Below, piece after piece: positions 48,909 through 57,818 of a DNA stretch of 64,000 bases. The notes below the pieces were generated by a model. That model worked only from the letters and a program-made list of their open reading frames with translations. It was not told where the DNA came from and did not search any database. The stretch comes from Sulfitobacter albidus. Its GTDB lineage: Bacteria > Pseudomonadota > Alphaproteobacteria > Rhodobacterales > Rhodobacteraceae. The stretch is from the NCBI RefSeq assembly GCF_018200035.1, contig NZ_CP073581.1:3377675-3441674 (forward strand), given 5' to 3'. The stretch's first letter is position 1. Every line of letters starts with the position of its first letter. The translations under genes were made by a program, and so were the position numbers.

Positions 48909-48938
48909 AAAGCCGCGTCCAAGGTTGAACGCGGCTTT
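48909..48938 (-). terminator. Rho-independent terminator of rpsO
   Basis: A perfect 10-bp stem, AAAGCCGCGT with ACGCGGCTTT, with a 10-base loop. On the minus strand it ends in TTTTTCTTTG, about 26 bases after the rpsO stop. Confidence 0.93.
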
Positions 48939-48963
48939 GTTTGTCTGCGGGTTTGGGGTGCGC

Positions 48964-49233
48964 TTAGCGGCGCAGGCCCAGACGCTTGATCAGATCCTGA
49001 TAGCGGCCTTCATCCTTGGCGCGGACGTAGTCCAGCAGCTTGCGGCGGGTGGCGACCATTTTCAAAAGGCCACGGCGACCGTGGTTGTCTTTTTTGTGGG
49101 TCTTGAAGTGCTCGGTCAGGGTCGCGATGCGCGAGGACAGCACGGCCACCTGCACTTCGGGGGAACCTGTGTCGCCGTCCTTGGCGCCGAATTCCTTGAT
49201 CAGGCGGGCTTTTTCTTCTGGTGTAATCGACAT
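48964..49233 (-). CDS. rpsO: 30S ribosomal protein S15
   Basis: 89 residues, the exact usual length. Diagnostic motifs are [29 protein letters not shown] and KRLGLRR at the end. It binds 16S rRNA in the 30S platform. An AAAGGAG site precedes the ATG. It is followed by its own terminator, so it is not read into pnp, unlike the usual rpsO-pnp arrangement. Confidence 0.97.
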   Translation of the reverse strand: MSITPEEKARLIKEFGAKDGDTGSPEVQVAVLSSRIATLTEHFKTHKKDNHGRRGLLKMVATRRKLLDYVRAKDEGRYQDLIKRLGLRR

Positions 49234-49374
49234 CGGGGTCTCCTTTGAAAGGTTGGTGTGATGGCGCAGGCCGGGATGTCGTCCAGCACAGGCCCGTGGA
49301 GGGCGCACACGAGATTCGCGCGCATTCGCGGCGTATAGGAAAGTTTGCGGCCAAAGGCAAAGGGTATCGGGGAT

Positions 49375-50424
49375 TTAACCAGCGGGCGGCAGGGTTAGCC
49401 CTTCGGCGGTGCTTTGCGGGATCAGGGCGATATCCGCCGCCGAGAGATCCGTACCCACGACTGACGCGACAACCGCACCGTCGAGCAGAACCAGTGTGCG
49501 GCCTGCATTCTCCGGATCGCCGGTCAGGTTGACGGTGGGCTCTTCGGAGGTGTCGTCGCTGTCGTCCCAGATCAGGACAACGCTGTCCTCTCCGGGGATG
49601 TAGTCGAGGATGTCGACCGCCGCCGCCGCGCGCGCCCAGGGGCCAAGCACGATGTCGTCGTTGCCGGTTCCGGCTGTGACGATATCGCCCGCACCCGCGA
49701 AAATGGTGTCATCGCCGCCGCCGCCGTTAAGGTAGTCGGCCCCGTCACCATCCGCCCCGTCGGCGCCAATCGCGCGGCCGTCGATGATGTCATCGCCCCA
49801 ACCGCCAAAGAGCGTATCGGCACCGGTGCCGCCGTGCAGCGTGTCGTTGTCGAGCCCGCCCTGGAGTACATCGTCGCCCGCGTCGCCGAACAGCAAATCG
49901 CCCCCGGCAGAGCCTTGCAGGGCGTCCGTGCCGTCATCGCCGTGCAGCGTGTCGGCACCGCTGTGGCCAAAGAGCGCGTCGTTCTGCGACCCGCCGCGCA
50001 GCGCATCGCCACCGTCCTCGCCGTGCAGCAGATCGTCGCCGCTGCCACCGTCGAGATCGTCGTCACCGCTCCCGCCGCGCAGCTCATCCGCGCCGCCGCC
50101 CGCGCGCACGGTATCGTTTCCGGCGTCGGCAAAGATACGTTGGTTGCCCGCATCGCCGGTCAGGTCATCGCCATCCTCGGAGCCTTCGACGATGGAGACC
50201 GCCTGTGCGGGGTCCGCGACCAGCGGGGGCAGGTCGGCGTCGTCGTCGCCGCCACGGGGGTCGGATTGTTCAAACAGGTCGCCGGAACTGAGGGTGCGCG
50301 CCATCTCGTCGATATCGGCGCGCGCGGAGGCGTCGTCATCGTCCTGGTCGTCGCGGCCCATCGGATCGACAAAGGCGACGGTGCCCACCGCCATGATACC
50401 CATAAGTCCCGCAAGCCAAAGCAT
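49375..50424 (-). CDS. RTX (hemolysin-type calcium-binding repeat) protein
   Basis: 349 residues. A short hydrophobic N-terminus (MLWLAGLMGIMAVGTVAFV) could be a signal anchor. An acidic stretch follows (DDQDDDDAS), then about 16 nonapeptide repeats of GGxGxDxLx type (for example GGSGDDLLH, GDAGDDVLQ, GGTGADTLF), which bind calcium in a parallel beta-roll. The C-terminal 90 residues lack repeats (IPGEDSVVLIWDDSDD). No protease or lipase domain is seen, and no type I secretion genes lie nearby. The function is unknown; a membrane-anchored or surface calcium-binding role is possible. Confidence 0.85.
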   Translation of the reverse strand: MLWLAGLMGIMAVGTVAFVDPMGRDDQDDDDASARADIDEMARTLSSGDLFEQSDPRGGDDDADLPPLVADPAQAVSIVEGSEDGDDLTGDAGNQRIFADAGNDTVRAGGGADELRGGSGDDDLDGGSGDDLLHGEDGGDALRGGSQNDALFGHSGADTLHGDDGTDALQGSAGGDLLFGDAGDDVLQGGLDNDTLHGGTGADTLFGGWGDDIIDGRAIGADGADGDGADYLNGGGGDDTIFAGAGDIVTAGTGNDDIVLGPWARAAAAVDILDYIPGEDSVVLIWDDSDDTSEEPTVNLTGDPENAGRTLVLLDGAVVASVVGTDLSAADIALIPQSTAEGLTLPPAG

Positions 50425-50526
50425 TCAACCGTCCCCCGGAATGGTCCTTCTCATCCCTATACGCACAGGTTTAGGACGAATCGTCAAAACAGTAAGGGGA
50501 AAAGGGTTAATGCCGCGTGTCGTGCC

Positions 50527-51036
50527 TCAGGCGGTCCAGATCTGCGGCTGCGCGCTGTAGGGCAGGTAGAGGGGGTGGCGCGGGTGGCCGTGCTTGCTGA
50601 GGCCCAGATGGTGCAGTGTGTACCCCGCCGCGCGCAGGTCGGCGGCGACGCGCGCGCCTTGGTCGCGGTGCGCGCCGTGCACGCCCCAGGCGGCGATGAT
50701 CGTGTCGGCCCATGCGGCGCCCGCGCGCAGGGTGGCGGCGTTGTCGGGGCCTTCGGGGGCGGCATCGGCTTTCATCACCGCCGGGTCAGTGGCGCGCAGG
50801 GCAAAGATATTCGTGGCCCTGAACCCGCCAAAGCCCAAGTGCCGCGCGCGCTGCTCGCAGCGTTCGATCGTGGGGTCATTGGCGATTTCGGTGGCGGTGG
50901 AGGGGTTGAGCATCGTGAACATCACGCGCGGTGCCGTGCTGTCCCAGACGCGGGTGAGGCTGTAGCGATAGCGCTCGCAGTCGGAATAGATCGCGGTGGA
51001 GGGTGCGTCCCCCTTGGTATGACTGCGGGTGATCAT
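50527..51036 (-). CDS. DUF1643 family protein
   Basis: 169 residues from the ATG at 51036. It matches DUF1643 proteins: YRYSLTRVWD, MFTMLNPSTATEIANDPTI, CEQRARHLGFGGFRATNIFA, and the central AAWGVHGAHR, with a C-terminal HGHPRHPLYLPYS. Their biochemical function is not established. It lies 103 bases upstream of the RTX gene on the same strand. Confidence 0.83.
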   Translation of the reverse strand: MITRSHTKGDAPSTAIYSDCERYRYSLTRVWDSTAPRVMFTMLNPSTATEIANDPTIERCEQRARHLGFGGFRATNIFALRATDPAVMKADAAPEGPDNAATLRAGAAWADTIIAAWGVHGAHRDQGARVAADLRAAGYTLHHLGLSKHGHPRHPLYLPYSAQPQIWTA

Positions 51037-51116
51037 GGGCCGTTTGTGCCAGAGGGCGCGGCAAATGCAAACCGCCGCCCCCTCGGGGAGCGGCGGCAGG
51101 CGATGCGTGGGTGCGG

Positions 51117-51608
51117 TTACGCGGGCAGCCAGGTGGCGCGGCGGCGGAACCCTTCGAATTGCAGGCCGTGCGCCTCGATCACCCAGGCGGCGACGAGCGC
51201 ATAGAGGACGTGGCCGTAAAGGGCGACATAGGTGATCCCGGTGAAGCCAAGGAAGGCGGGCATCCCGGCGACCAGATGTGCCATGATATAAAGCGCAAAG
51301 ATCCACAGCCCCAAACCGTAGAGCGCGGCGGTCACGCTCCAGTGCAGTTGTGGCAGCACGGCGCGTTGCAGCGGTCGGGCGACAAGGAAGTAGCCCAGAA
51401 CATAGAACACCGTGCCGGTGAGCATGTGCAGCAGATACGCCATGCCCGACGGTACGCTGCCAAAGACGGTGTTCAACGTGGCATTGGCAAGGCCAACGGG
51501 GGCGAGTTTGGCCATGCCGATGGCGGGGCTGATGCCCTGCCCGTAGGCGTCAAAGGCGATGGTGGCGATGCTGCCTGCGGCAAGGAGGGTGAAGAGGGTG
51601 CGTTTCAT
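51117..51608 (-). CDS. Membrane protein of unknown function
   Basis: 163 residues with four or five hydrophobic segments (TLFTLLAAGSIATIAFDAYG; AYLLHMLTGTVFYVLGYFLV; ALYGLGLWIFALYIMAHLV; VALYGHVLYALVAAWVIEAH). I do not recognise a family. The upstream region to truB (181 bases) holds the truB terminator, so it should have its own promoter. Confidence 0.68.
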   Translation of the reverse strand: MKRTLFTLLAAGSIATIAFDAYGQGISPAIGMAKLAPVGLANATLNTVFGSVPSGMAYLLHMLTGTVFYVLGYFLVARPLQRAVLPQLHWSVTAALYGLGLWIFALYIMAHLVAGMPAFLGFTGITYVALYGHVLYALVAAWVIEAHGLQFEGFRRRATWLPA

Positions 51609-51726
51609 GGTCGGTGTCTCCGCTGTGGGTGTCTGTTGCTAGACAAGATGCGGATGACGGGGACCGCGCGCCATGGCTCTCACGCAGGGCTGAACGGCGG
51701 GGATGGTTTTGAAACAATTGCTGAAA

Positions 51727-51752
51727 CAAACCCCCGCCGGCGGTGACGGGGG
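51727..51752 (-). terminator. Rho-independent terminator of truB
   Basis: On the minus strand, CCCCCG pairs with CGGGGG around a 10-base loop, then TTTGTTT. It lies about 38 bases after the truB stop. Confidence 0.75.
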
Positions 51753-51789
51753 CGTGAGGCGCGTGTCAGACTGTAACAAACTGTCGCAG

Positions 51790-52698
51790 TCAGGCGGTGT
51801 TGAAGACGCGGCTGGGGTGCAGCTCGCCCGCCTTGAAGCGGCCCACGGCGACGGCGCGGCCTTCATGCGCGGCCCAGCATTCCTCGCCGTAGTCGACGTC
51901 GCTGGCGAACACCATGCCGGGATTGCCGTTGCGCAGGCGCGTGGCGCCCTCGGCAGTGGTGGTGACCATGGGCAAATCGCTGAGCCCCTGTTCTAGCGGC
52001 AGCAGATGCGCGTCGAGTGCGGGCGTGCGGGCGATCTCTTCGACCTGATCGAGCGTCAGCGCGCCTGCGGCCTCAAACGGGCCGGACCAGATGCGGCGCA
52101 GCTCGCGCACGTGGCCATGACAGCCCAGCGCTGCCCCCAGATCGCGCGCGATAGAGCGGACATAGCCGCCCTTGCCACAGACCATTTCCAGCGTGACGTG
52201 ATCGGCGTCGGGGCGGTCGGTCAGCAGCAGGCTTTCGACAAAGAGCGGGCGGGCGGCGATGTCCATCTCTTCGCCGTCGCGGGCGCGCTTATAGGCCCGC
52301 TCGCCGTCGATCTTGACGGCGGAGAACTGCGGCGGCACCTGTTCGATGTCGCCGACAAAGGCGCCCAGCGCGTCCTTGATGGCGGCGTCATCGGGGCGCA
52401 GATCGGAGGTGGCGATGACCTCGCCCTCGGCGTCATCGGTGTTGGTGGCCTGTCCCAGTCGCACGGTGAATTCATAGGCTTTGAGCGCGTCTGTGATGTA
52501 GGGCACGGTTTTTGTGGCCTCGCCAAAGGCGATGGCGAGCACGCCGGTCGCTTCGGGGTCAAGGGTGCCCGCGTGACCCGCCTTTTTCGCCTCGAACGCC
52601 CAGCGCAGTTTGTTGACCACCGCGGTGGAGGTGATCCCGGCGGGTTTGTCGATCACCACCCAGCCCGAAATATCGCGGCCTTTGCGTTTGCGTGCCAT
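51790..52698 (-). CDS. truB: tRNA pseudouridine(55) synthase
   Basis: 302 residues. N-terminal [14 protein letters not shown] and [14 protein letters not shown] with the catalytic Asp, [15 protein letters not shown], and a C-terminal PUA-like part. It makes pseudouridine 55 in the T loop of tRNAs. It lies in the usual rbfA-truB-rpsO-pnp order, but separated from rbfA by a glycosidase-like gene and from rpsO by three genes. Confidence 0.95.
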   Translation of the reverse strand: MARKRKGRDISGWVVIDKPAGITSTAVVNKLRWAFEAKKAGHAGTLDPEATGVLAIAFGEATKTVPYITDALKAYEFTVRLGQATNTDDAEGEVIATSDLRPDDAAIKDALGAFVGDIEQVPPQFSAVKIDGERAYKRARDGEEMDIAARPLFVESLLLTDRPDADHVTLEMVCGKGGYVRSIARDLGAALGCHGHVRELRRIWSGPFEAAGALTLDQVEEIARTPALDAHLLPLEQGLSDLPMVTTTAEGATRLRNGNPGMVFASDVDYGEECWAAHEGRAVAVGRFKAGELHPSRVFNTA

Positions 52699-52767
52699 GT
52701 TGGCGCTCCTCAGCGTGGGAAATGCGTGCGGCGCTCTTTAGGCACGCGGGGCGTCGGTGCCAAGCGG

Positions 52768-53520
52768 TTATTCGTCGTCTGCCAGCGGCTCGATCACGCC
52801 GATGATGGGGCCCAGCGCGCCAAAGCCCAGATCGCTCCGCTCAAGATCGGGGGCGCGCAGGCGCGAGACGTTGCCGTCAAGAAACAGCGCCTGATCCAGC
52901 CCCAGATGATCGCGAAAGAGCCGCGCAAAGGCGTGGAAGGTGACGGGGCTGTTGGAGATCGCGAAGGTGGCGGTCAGCCCGTCCTCGCTGGTGCCCACGC
53001 CGTTACGGATGAAGGTCGACGTGGAATCGGGCAGGAAGCGCGGATGCAGCTCCCCGTCGATCACCAGCATGGGGCCGGATTGCGTGGCATCGGTGCACTC
53101 GGGCGCCTCGTCGATGTAGCGCAGGGTTTCGATCACATCCGCGCGCCCTTCGCGCAGGCACAGGATGCCGTTGGGCAACAGGCCGAAATTGCCCGGCCCC
53201 GCGTTGGGGACGACACCCTGCACTTCGGTGCCGTTCTCGATGTAGAGGCCGACGGGTGCGCGGTCTTCGTGGTACATGCCGGCGTTCATGGCAAAGCCGA
53301 GGGTCTGGCCCCGCTGTTCCAGCGCGTCGTCGATGTTGCCGAAGTATCCGAAGGGCGCATTTGCATCGTCATAGAGAAAAAGCGACAGGGCCTCGGTCGC
53401 AAGATCCACGTCACAGATCGCGTATTCGATACCGTCAAACACCTCTTCGCGGCAGGTGGCGGCATCGGCGGGCCCGGCGGCACATGCCGCCAGACCGATG
53501 AGCGCCGCGGCGGGTCTCAC
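52768..53520 (-). CDS. Phosphodiester glycosidase family protein (DUF2233/NAGPA-like)
   Basis: 250 residues from a GTG that overlaps the rbfA stop (GTGA). A signal peptide-like start ([16 protein letters not shown]) is followed by a NAGPA-like domain: [36 protein letters not shown], and a closing [14 protein letters not shown]. Family members remove phosphodiester-linked sugars; the substrate in bacteria is mostly unknown. Overlap with rbfA puts it in the rbfA-truB operon. Confidence 0.85.
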   Translation of the reverse strand: MRPAAALIGLAACAAGPADAATCREEVFDGIEYAICDVDLATEALSLFLYDDANAPFGYFGNIDDALEQRGQTLGFAMNAGMYHEDRAPVGLYIENGTEVQGVVPNAGPGNFGLLPNGILCLREGRADVIETLRYIDEAPECTDATQSGPMLVIDGELHPRFLPDSTSTFIRNGVGTSEDGLTATFAISNSPVTFHAFARLFRDHLGLDQALFLDGNVSRLRAPDLERSDLGFGALGPIIGVIEPLADDE

Positions 53521-53942
53521 CGGGCGTCATCCGCATCATCGTCATCCGCCGCGTTTGCGTCGCGGCGCACCACGTCCTGTGCCAGCATCCGACGGGTTTC
53601 GTCCATCTGGTCGAACGTGCGGTCCAGTCTGAACCGCAGATCGGGCGAGAATTTGAGCGTGAGCTTGCGCGCGACGAGGCGGCGCAGCTCGGACTTGTTG
53701 CGGGCCAGAAGCTCGATCACGTCTTCCTGCCCGCGCCCGCCCAGCGGCAGTACGTAGGCTGTCGCGATTTTGAGATCGGGGGAGGTGCGCACCTCCCCCA
53801 CGGTGATCGACATCGCGTTCAGTTCCGGGTCGTGCACATCGGCGCGTGCGAGCACTTCGCTGAGCGCGCGGCGGATGGTTTCACCGACGCGCAGCTGGCG
53901 CTGGGAGGGGCCGGAGCCTTCGTGAAATTTGTTCTTAGCCAT
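53517..53942 (-). CDS. rbfA: Ribosome-binding factor A
   Basis: 141 residues from the ATG at 53942; an ATG at 53951 would add three. KH-type fold with [40 protein letters not shown] and [20 protein letters not shown]. It assists late 16S rRNA processing in 30S assembly. An acidic tail ([13 protein letters not shown]) is typical for alphaproteobacterial members. It is divergent from dapB. Confidence 0.93.
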   Translation of the reverse strand: MAKNKFHEGSGPSQRQLRVGETIRRALSEVLARADVHDPELNAMSITVGEVRTSPDLKIATAYVLPLGGRGQEDVIELLARNKSELRRLVARKLTLKFSPDLRFRLDRTFDQMDETRRMLAQDVVRRDANAADDDDADDAR

Positions 53943-54023
53943 GTGCTTCATCTAAGGGGTTCGTTCTTCTTTGCCAAGCGGGGGGGGTCGGGTAAGCGAA
54001 TGGTCAAAGCGAAGGAGCGGGAT

Positions 54024-54839
54024 ATGGCTGAAACGGTAGGTGTGACGATCGTGGGTGCGTCGGGGCGCATGGGGCAGATGCTGGTGAATGCCGTGCGGGC
54101 GGACGCGCGGTTGCATCTGGTGGGCGCGGTCGAGCGGGTGGGCCACGAGTGGATCGGGTGCGATCTGGGCACGGCGATGGGCGGTGCGGCGCTGGATCTG
54201 GCGGTGACCGACGATGCCGGTACGGCAATCGCGGCCTGCGACGCGGTGATCGACTTCACGGCCCCCGCCGCGACGATCGCCTTTGCCGGGATGGCGGCGG
54301 AGGCGGGATGTGTGCATGTGATCGGTACCACGGGCATGAGTGACGATGAGATTGCGCAACTGGCCGAGCCCGCCCGGCGCGCCACGATCATCCGCGCAGG
54401 CAACATGAGCCTTGGCGTCAATCTGCTGACGCAGCTGACGCGGCAGGTGGCGGCGGCGCTGGACGCGGATTTCGACATCGAGATCATCGAGAGCCATCAC
54501 AATCAGAAGGTCGATGCGCCCTCGGGCACTGCGCTGATGCTGGGCGAGGCGGCGGCGGAGGGGCGCGGTGTGGCGCTGGGCGACGTGCGCGATTCGGGGC
54601 GCGATGGCATCACCGGCGCGCGCACGCGCGGGGACATCGGGTTCACCGCCATCCGCGGGGGCGATATCGTGGGCGAGCATGACGTGATGTTTGCCGCCGA
54701 GGGCGAGCGGATCGTGCTGCGCCACATCGCCTCTGACCGCAGCCTTTTCGCGCGCGGGGCGTTGAAAGCCGCACTTTGGGGTCAGGGGCGCGGGCCGGGT
54801 GAATACGACATGCTGGATGTGCTGGGGCTGCGACGGTAA
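54024..54839 (+). CDS. dapB: 4-hydroxy-tetrahydrodipicolinate reductase
   Basis: 271 residues from the ATG at 54024, with a GGAG site. NAD(P) motif [28 protein letters not shown], active-site [16 protein letters not shown], and the C-terminal [18 protein letters not shown]. It reduces hydroxy-tetrahydrodipicolinate in lysine and meso-DAP synthesis. An upstream ATG at 54000 is possible but lacks such a good site. Confidence 0.96.
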   Translation: MAETVGVTIVGASGRMGQMLVNAVRADARLHLVGAVERVGHEWIGCDLGTAMGGAALDLAVTDDAGTAIAACDAVIDFTAPAATIAFAGMAAEAGCVHVIGTTGMSDDEIAQLAEPARRATIIRAGNMSLGVNLLTQLTRQVAAALDADFDIEIIESHHNQKVDAPSGTALMLGEAAAEGRGVALGDVRDSGRDGITGARTRGDIGFTAIRGGDIVGEHDVMFAAEGERIVLRHIASDRSLFARGALKAALWGQGRGPGEYDMLDVLGLRR

Positions 54840-54917
54840 CACAATTCTCACCCACAGATGAAACCATTTGCGGGGGTGACGCGTATCTAGTGTAGCCCAC
54901 CAAGAGGATGGAATGTT

Positions 54918-55274
54918 ATGTTGCGTATGATTTCGATGACGGCCGCCGCGGCTTTGTGCTTTGCCACCCCCGCATTTGCGGAGCTGAGCAAGGTCAACAG
55001 CGCCGATGAATTCAAACAGATTGTGAGCGGCAAAACCCTGACACGCCCGCTGGTCAAGCTGCAGGTTTCGCCCGGCGGGAGCATCTCTGGACGCGGGGCA
55101 ACCTGGCCCGTGTCCGGTAACTGGACTTGGAAGGACGGCTATTTCTGCCGCAGCCTCGAATGGGGCGGCGATGATCTGGGGTATAACTGCCAGGAGGTCA
55201 AAGCCTCCGGTAACAAGATCCGCTTCACCTCCGATCAAGGCGCCGGAGACAGTGCCGAGTTCACGATCCGCTGA
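54918..55274 (+). CDS. Small secreted protein of unknown function
   Basis: 118 residues. Signal peptide MLRMISMTAAAALCFATPAF cleaved before AELSKVNSADEF. The mature part is a short beta-rich domain with two cysteines that may pair (DGYFCRSLEWGGDDLGYNCQ). It is predicted periplasmic. The family is not recognised. It follows dapB by 78 bases. A pair of AT-rich palindromes follows the stop. Confidence 0.72.
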   Translation: MLRMISMTAAAALCFATPAFAELSKVNSADEFKQIVSGKTLTRPLVKLQVSPGGSISGRGATWPVSGNWTWKDGYFCRSLEWGGDDLGYNCQEVKASGNKIRFTSDQGAGDSAEFTIR

Positions 55275-55280
55275 GCGCGC

Positions 55281-55326
55281 AAAATTTCACAGAAATTTTG
55301 GGCCCAAAGTCTCTGCGAGACTTTGA
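55281..55326. repeat. Tandem perfect palindromes (two stem-loops joined by GGGCCC)
   Basis: The first stem-loop is CAAAATTTC-ACA-GAAATTTTG (55281-55301). The second is CAAAGTCTC-TGC-GAGACTTTG (55306-55326). Each has a perfect 9-bp stem with a 3-base loop. They are linked by a GGGCCC palindrome sharing end bases with both. They start 7 bases after a gene stop and are AT-rich against a GC-rich background. Candidate REP-like intergenic element or terminator. Confidence 0.8.
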
Positions 55327-55350
55327 TCGTGCCTGAATTTGAGGGATCGC

Positions 55351-55584
55351 CTAGAAATCTATGGCGATCCCTTTCTTTTCCCAATCCCCGAACCGCACGG
55401 GCTCCGGCCCGTTGCGCCCGCCCCGCTCGGGCGGCATGACAAGCGCCTCGGCTTGCGCGCGCCGCTCCGCAGCCTCGGCCAGTGCGCGTTGCGCGGCGGG
55501 CGGCAGATCTGGGCCCGGCTCCGGCGTCGGTGGGATCGGATTGTCGGGGATCGGCTTTTCGTCGGGTGTGGGTGTGCGGGCCAT
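55351..55584 (-). CDS. SDHAF4-like (DUF1674) succinate dehydrogenase assembly factor
   Basis: 77 residues from the ATG at 55584. A Pro-rich variable N-terminus is followed by the conserved C-terminal block GGRNGPEPVRFGDWEKKGI, ending IDF, as in DUF1674. Eukaryotic SDHAF4 binds flavinylated SdhA and protects the assembling complex II. The bacterial role is inferred. It is divergent from the rsmB-like gene, 84 bases away. Confidence 0.85.
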   Translation of the reverse strand: MARTPTPDEKPIPDNPIPPTPEPGPDLPPAAQRALAEAAERRAQAEALVMPPERGGRNGPEPVRFGDWEKKGIAIDF

Positions 55585-55668
55585 GGGCGTGCTCCTGTCT
55601 TTCAGCTGCCCTTGATATATCGCCGTCGATGCCCCAGACAACCGCCAGACCCGTCAGCGAAAGGCGAC

Positions 55669-56964
55669 ATGATGTCCGACACCTCTTCTGCTCCCTCAGA
55701 TACGGGCGTTGCCGCGCGCCGGTCCGCCGTTTTCCTGCTGGATCAGGTGTTGGGCGAGGGCAAGCTGATGTCGGAGCTTTTGGGCGCGGGCGTGCTGGAC
55801 CGATTGCCCGCCGATGACCGCGCGCGGGCGCAGCGGCTGGCGCAGGAAACCCTGCGCGGGCTGGAGCGCGCCGACCGCATCCTGCAGCGCCATCTCAACA
55901 AGAACCCGCCGCTGACGGTGCGCAACGCGCTGCGCGTGGGCACGGTAGAGCTGTGCACCGGCGGCGCGGCCCACGGGGTCGTCAACGCCATGGTCAGCGT
56001 GGTGGCGGGCACGAAACATACCAGTCACCTCAAGGGGCTGACCAACGCCGTGCTGCGCAAGGTCGCCGACGATGGGCCCGAGGCCTGGGCCGCGCGGCGC
56101 GCGCCGCGTTTGCCCAAATGGTTGCGCGGGCCTTTGGTCGATGCCTGGGGCAGCGATGTAATGCTGGCGGTCGAGCGCGCGCATTTTCGGGGCGCGCCGC
56201 TGGATCTGACCGTCAAGCAGGACGCGGCGGGTTGGGCCGCGCGTCTGGGCGGCGCCGTGTTGCCCAATGGCACGGTGCGGATCGACGCGGGCGTGCAGGT
56301 CTCGGCCCTGCCGGGGTTCGAGGAGGGCGCGTGGTGGGTGCAGGACGCCGCCGCGACCTTCCCCGCGCAGATCCTCGATGCGCAGCCCGGCGAGCGGGTG
56401 CTGGACCTCTGCGCGGCCCCCGGCGGGAAAACGATGCAGCTGGCGCAGACCGGCGCCGAGGTGCTGGCCGTGGACGACAGCCACGCGCGCATGAAGCGGC
56501 TCAAGGAGAACCTCGCGCGCACGGGGCTCGACGCGCGTACGTTCATCAAGGATGTGCGGCAGTTTCAGGGCAGTTTCGATGCGATCCTGCTGGACGCGCC
56601 GTGCTCGGCCACTGGCACGATCCGGCGGCATCCGGATCTGCCCTTTGCCAAGGATGGATCTGAATTCGGCGACTTGATCGAATTGCAGGCCGAGATGCTG
56701 GATCATGCGTGGAGCCTGCTGGCCCCCGGCGGCCGCATGGTATTCTGCACCTGCAGTCTGCTGCCCGACGAGGGTGAGGTGCAGATCGACGAGGCGCTGG
56801 AGCGGCACGCGGATATGTCCGTGGATCGCGCCGCACTGGCGCGCGATGGGATTGATCCCGCATGGATCAGCTCCGAAGGTGGGCTGCGCCTGCGCCCCGA
56901 TTTTTGGGAAGAGGCTGGCGGGATGGATGGCTTCTATATCGCGGCCCTGCGCAAGGCGGGCTAG
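55669..56964 (+). CDS. RsmB/NOP-family class I rRNA cytosine methyltransferase
   Basis: 431 residues. An N-terminal NusB-like helical domain (ARRSAVFLLDQVLGEGKLM) is followed by the SAM-binding domain: LDLCAAPGGKTMQLAQ, then the catalytic cysteines in DAPCSATGTIRRHPD and CTCSLLPDEGEVQ. Such enzymes make m5C in 16S rRNA (position 967 for RsmB). The start is the first of two adjacent ATGs (55669/55672). The stop overlaps that of the convergent PhnD-like gene. Confidence 0.92.
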   Translation: MMSDTSSAPSDTGVAARRSAVFLLDQVLGEGKLMSELLGAGVLDRLPADDRARAQRLAQETLRGLERADRILQRHLNKNPPLTVRNALRVGTVELCTGGAAHGVVNAMVSVVAGTKHTSHLKGLTNAVLRKVADDGPEAWAARRAPRLPKWLRGPLVDAWGSDVMLAVERAHFRGAPLDLTVKQDAAGWAARLGGAVLPNGTVRIDAGVQVSALPGFEEGAWWVQDAAATFPAQILDAQPGERVLDLCAAPGGKTMQLAQTGAEVLAVDDSHARMKRLKENLARTGLDARTFIKDVRQFQGSFDAILLDAPCSATGTIRRHPDLPFAKDGSEFGDLIELQAEMLDHAWSLLAPGGRMVFCTCSLLPDEGEVQIDEALERHADMSVDRAALARDGIDPAWISSEGGLRLRPDFWEEAGGMDGFYIAALRKAG

Positions 56965-57707
56965 ATCACGGCGGGCGGCGGCGTCTGTACGGCGAGGTAC
57001 TCCGCAGTCGGGATGCGGATCAGACCGCGCAGATCGAGGAGGTTGGCGTATTCCGGTGCGAGGGCGGCGATGGCGCTTTCTACCGCGTCGAATATCGCGT
57101 CCGTGTCTTGCCCCATGGCGGTGATGAGCGGCAGGCCCGGTGTGGGGGCGGTATGCTCCAGCACGCGCAGATCCCTTGCAAACGGCTCGTATCGGCGGAT
57201 CAGCCGCCACGTCTGCGCGTCGAGGGCGGCGATGTCGGCGTGCCGCTCGGCGACCATGCGGGCAGAGGCCACGTGGCCGCCGCTGCGCACCGATACAGCG
57301 AACCAGTCCCCGCCCAGATGCGTGTAGAGCGCGGCAAAACCCGATTGCGAGAGCGCGTCGTTATAGGCCACCGTGCCGCCCAGCAGGTCACGCGCGCTGT
57401 CGGCAGGGCTGTCGGTATGCGCGACGATGACGGAGCGGTAATGCCCTGCCGGGCATTCCGGTAGTGCGTAGTCCGGTGTGCCGACCAGCTGCACGTTACC
57501 GTGCAGCGCCGTGCGGTAGGGCATGCCACAGGTTTGACTGAGCACCAGATCGGGCGCGCGCCAGACGGTGAAAGGATCGGCGTCCTGTGCCAGGTTTTCC
57601 GGGGCGTCGATGCCGCGCCGGCCCAGCCTGGCCCGGATCAAGGCCCAAAGCCGGGCGTGGGCGCCTTCCAGTTCGGGCCGGGCGTACATCATCAGGTTTG
57701 CGATCAT
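56961..57707 (-). CDS. PhnD/SsuA/transferrin-like substrate-binding protein, no signal peptide
   Basis: 248 residues from the ATG at 57707. Periplasmic-binding-protein-like sequence: VWRAPDLVLSQTCGMPYRTA, HYRSVIVAHTDSPA, LLGGTVAYNDALSQSGFAAL and GGHVASARMVAERHADIAAL. It resembles the PhnD family that captures phosphonate or similar anions. No export signal is visible from any start, and no ABC permease or ATPase lies nearby, so it may be a cytoplasmic ligand binder. It is divergent from the heparinase-like gene. Confidence 0.78.
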   Translation of the reverse strand: MIANLMMYARPELEGAHARLWALIRARLGRRGIDAPENLAQDADPFTVWRAPDLVLSQTCGMPYRTALHGNVQLVGTPDYALPECPAGHYRSVIVAHTDSPADSARDLLGGTVAYNDALSQSGFAALYTHLGGDWFAVSVRSGGHVASARMVAERHADIAALDAQTWRLIRRYEPFARDLRVLEHTAPTPGLPLITAMGQDTDAIFDAVESAIAALAPEYANLLDLRGLIRIPTAEYLAVQTPPPAVI

Positions 57708-57818
57708 CCGCCCGTTTTGACCCCATTGCCGATGCTCGGCAAGGAAAAGGCGGTGACTCCGGCCCGCGCGCGCGGTAGGATCGCCCCAACGCGCCTCAGA
57801 GCGCCCGAGGCAGAGCAT

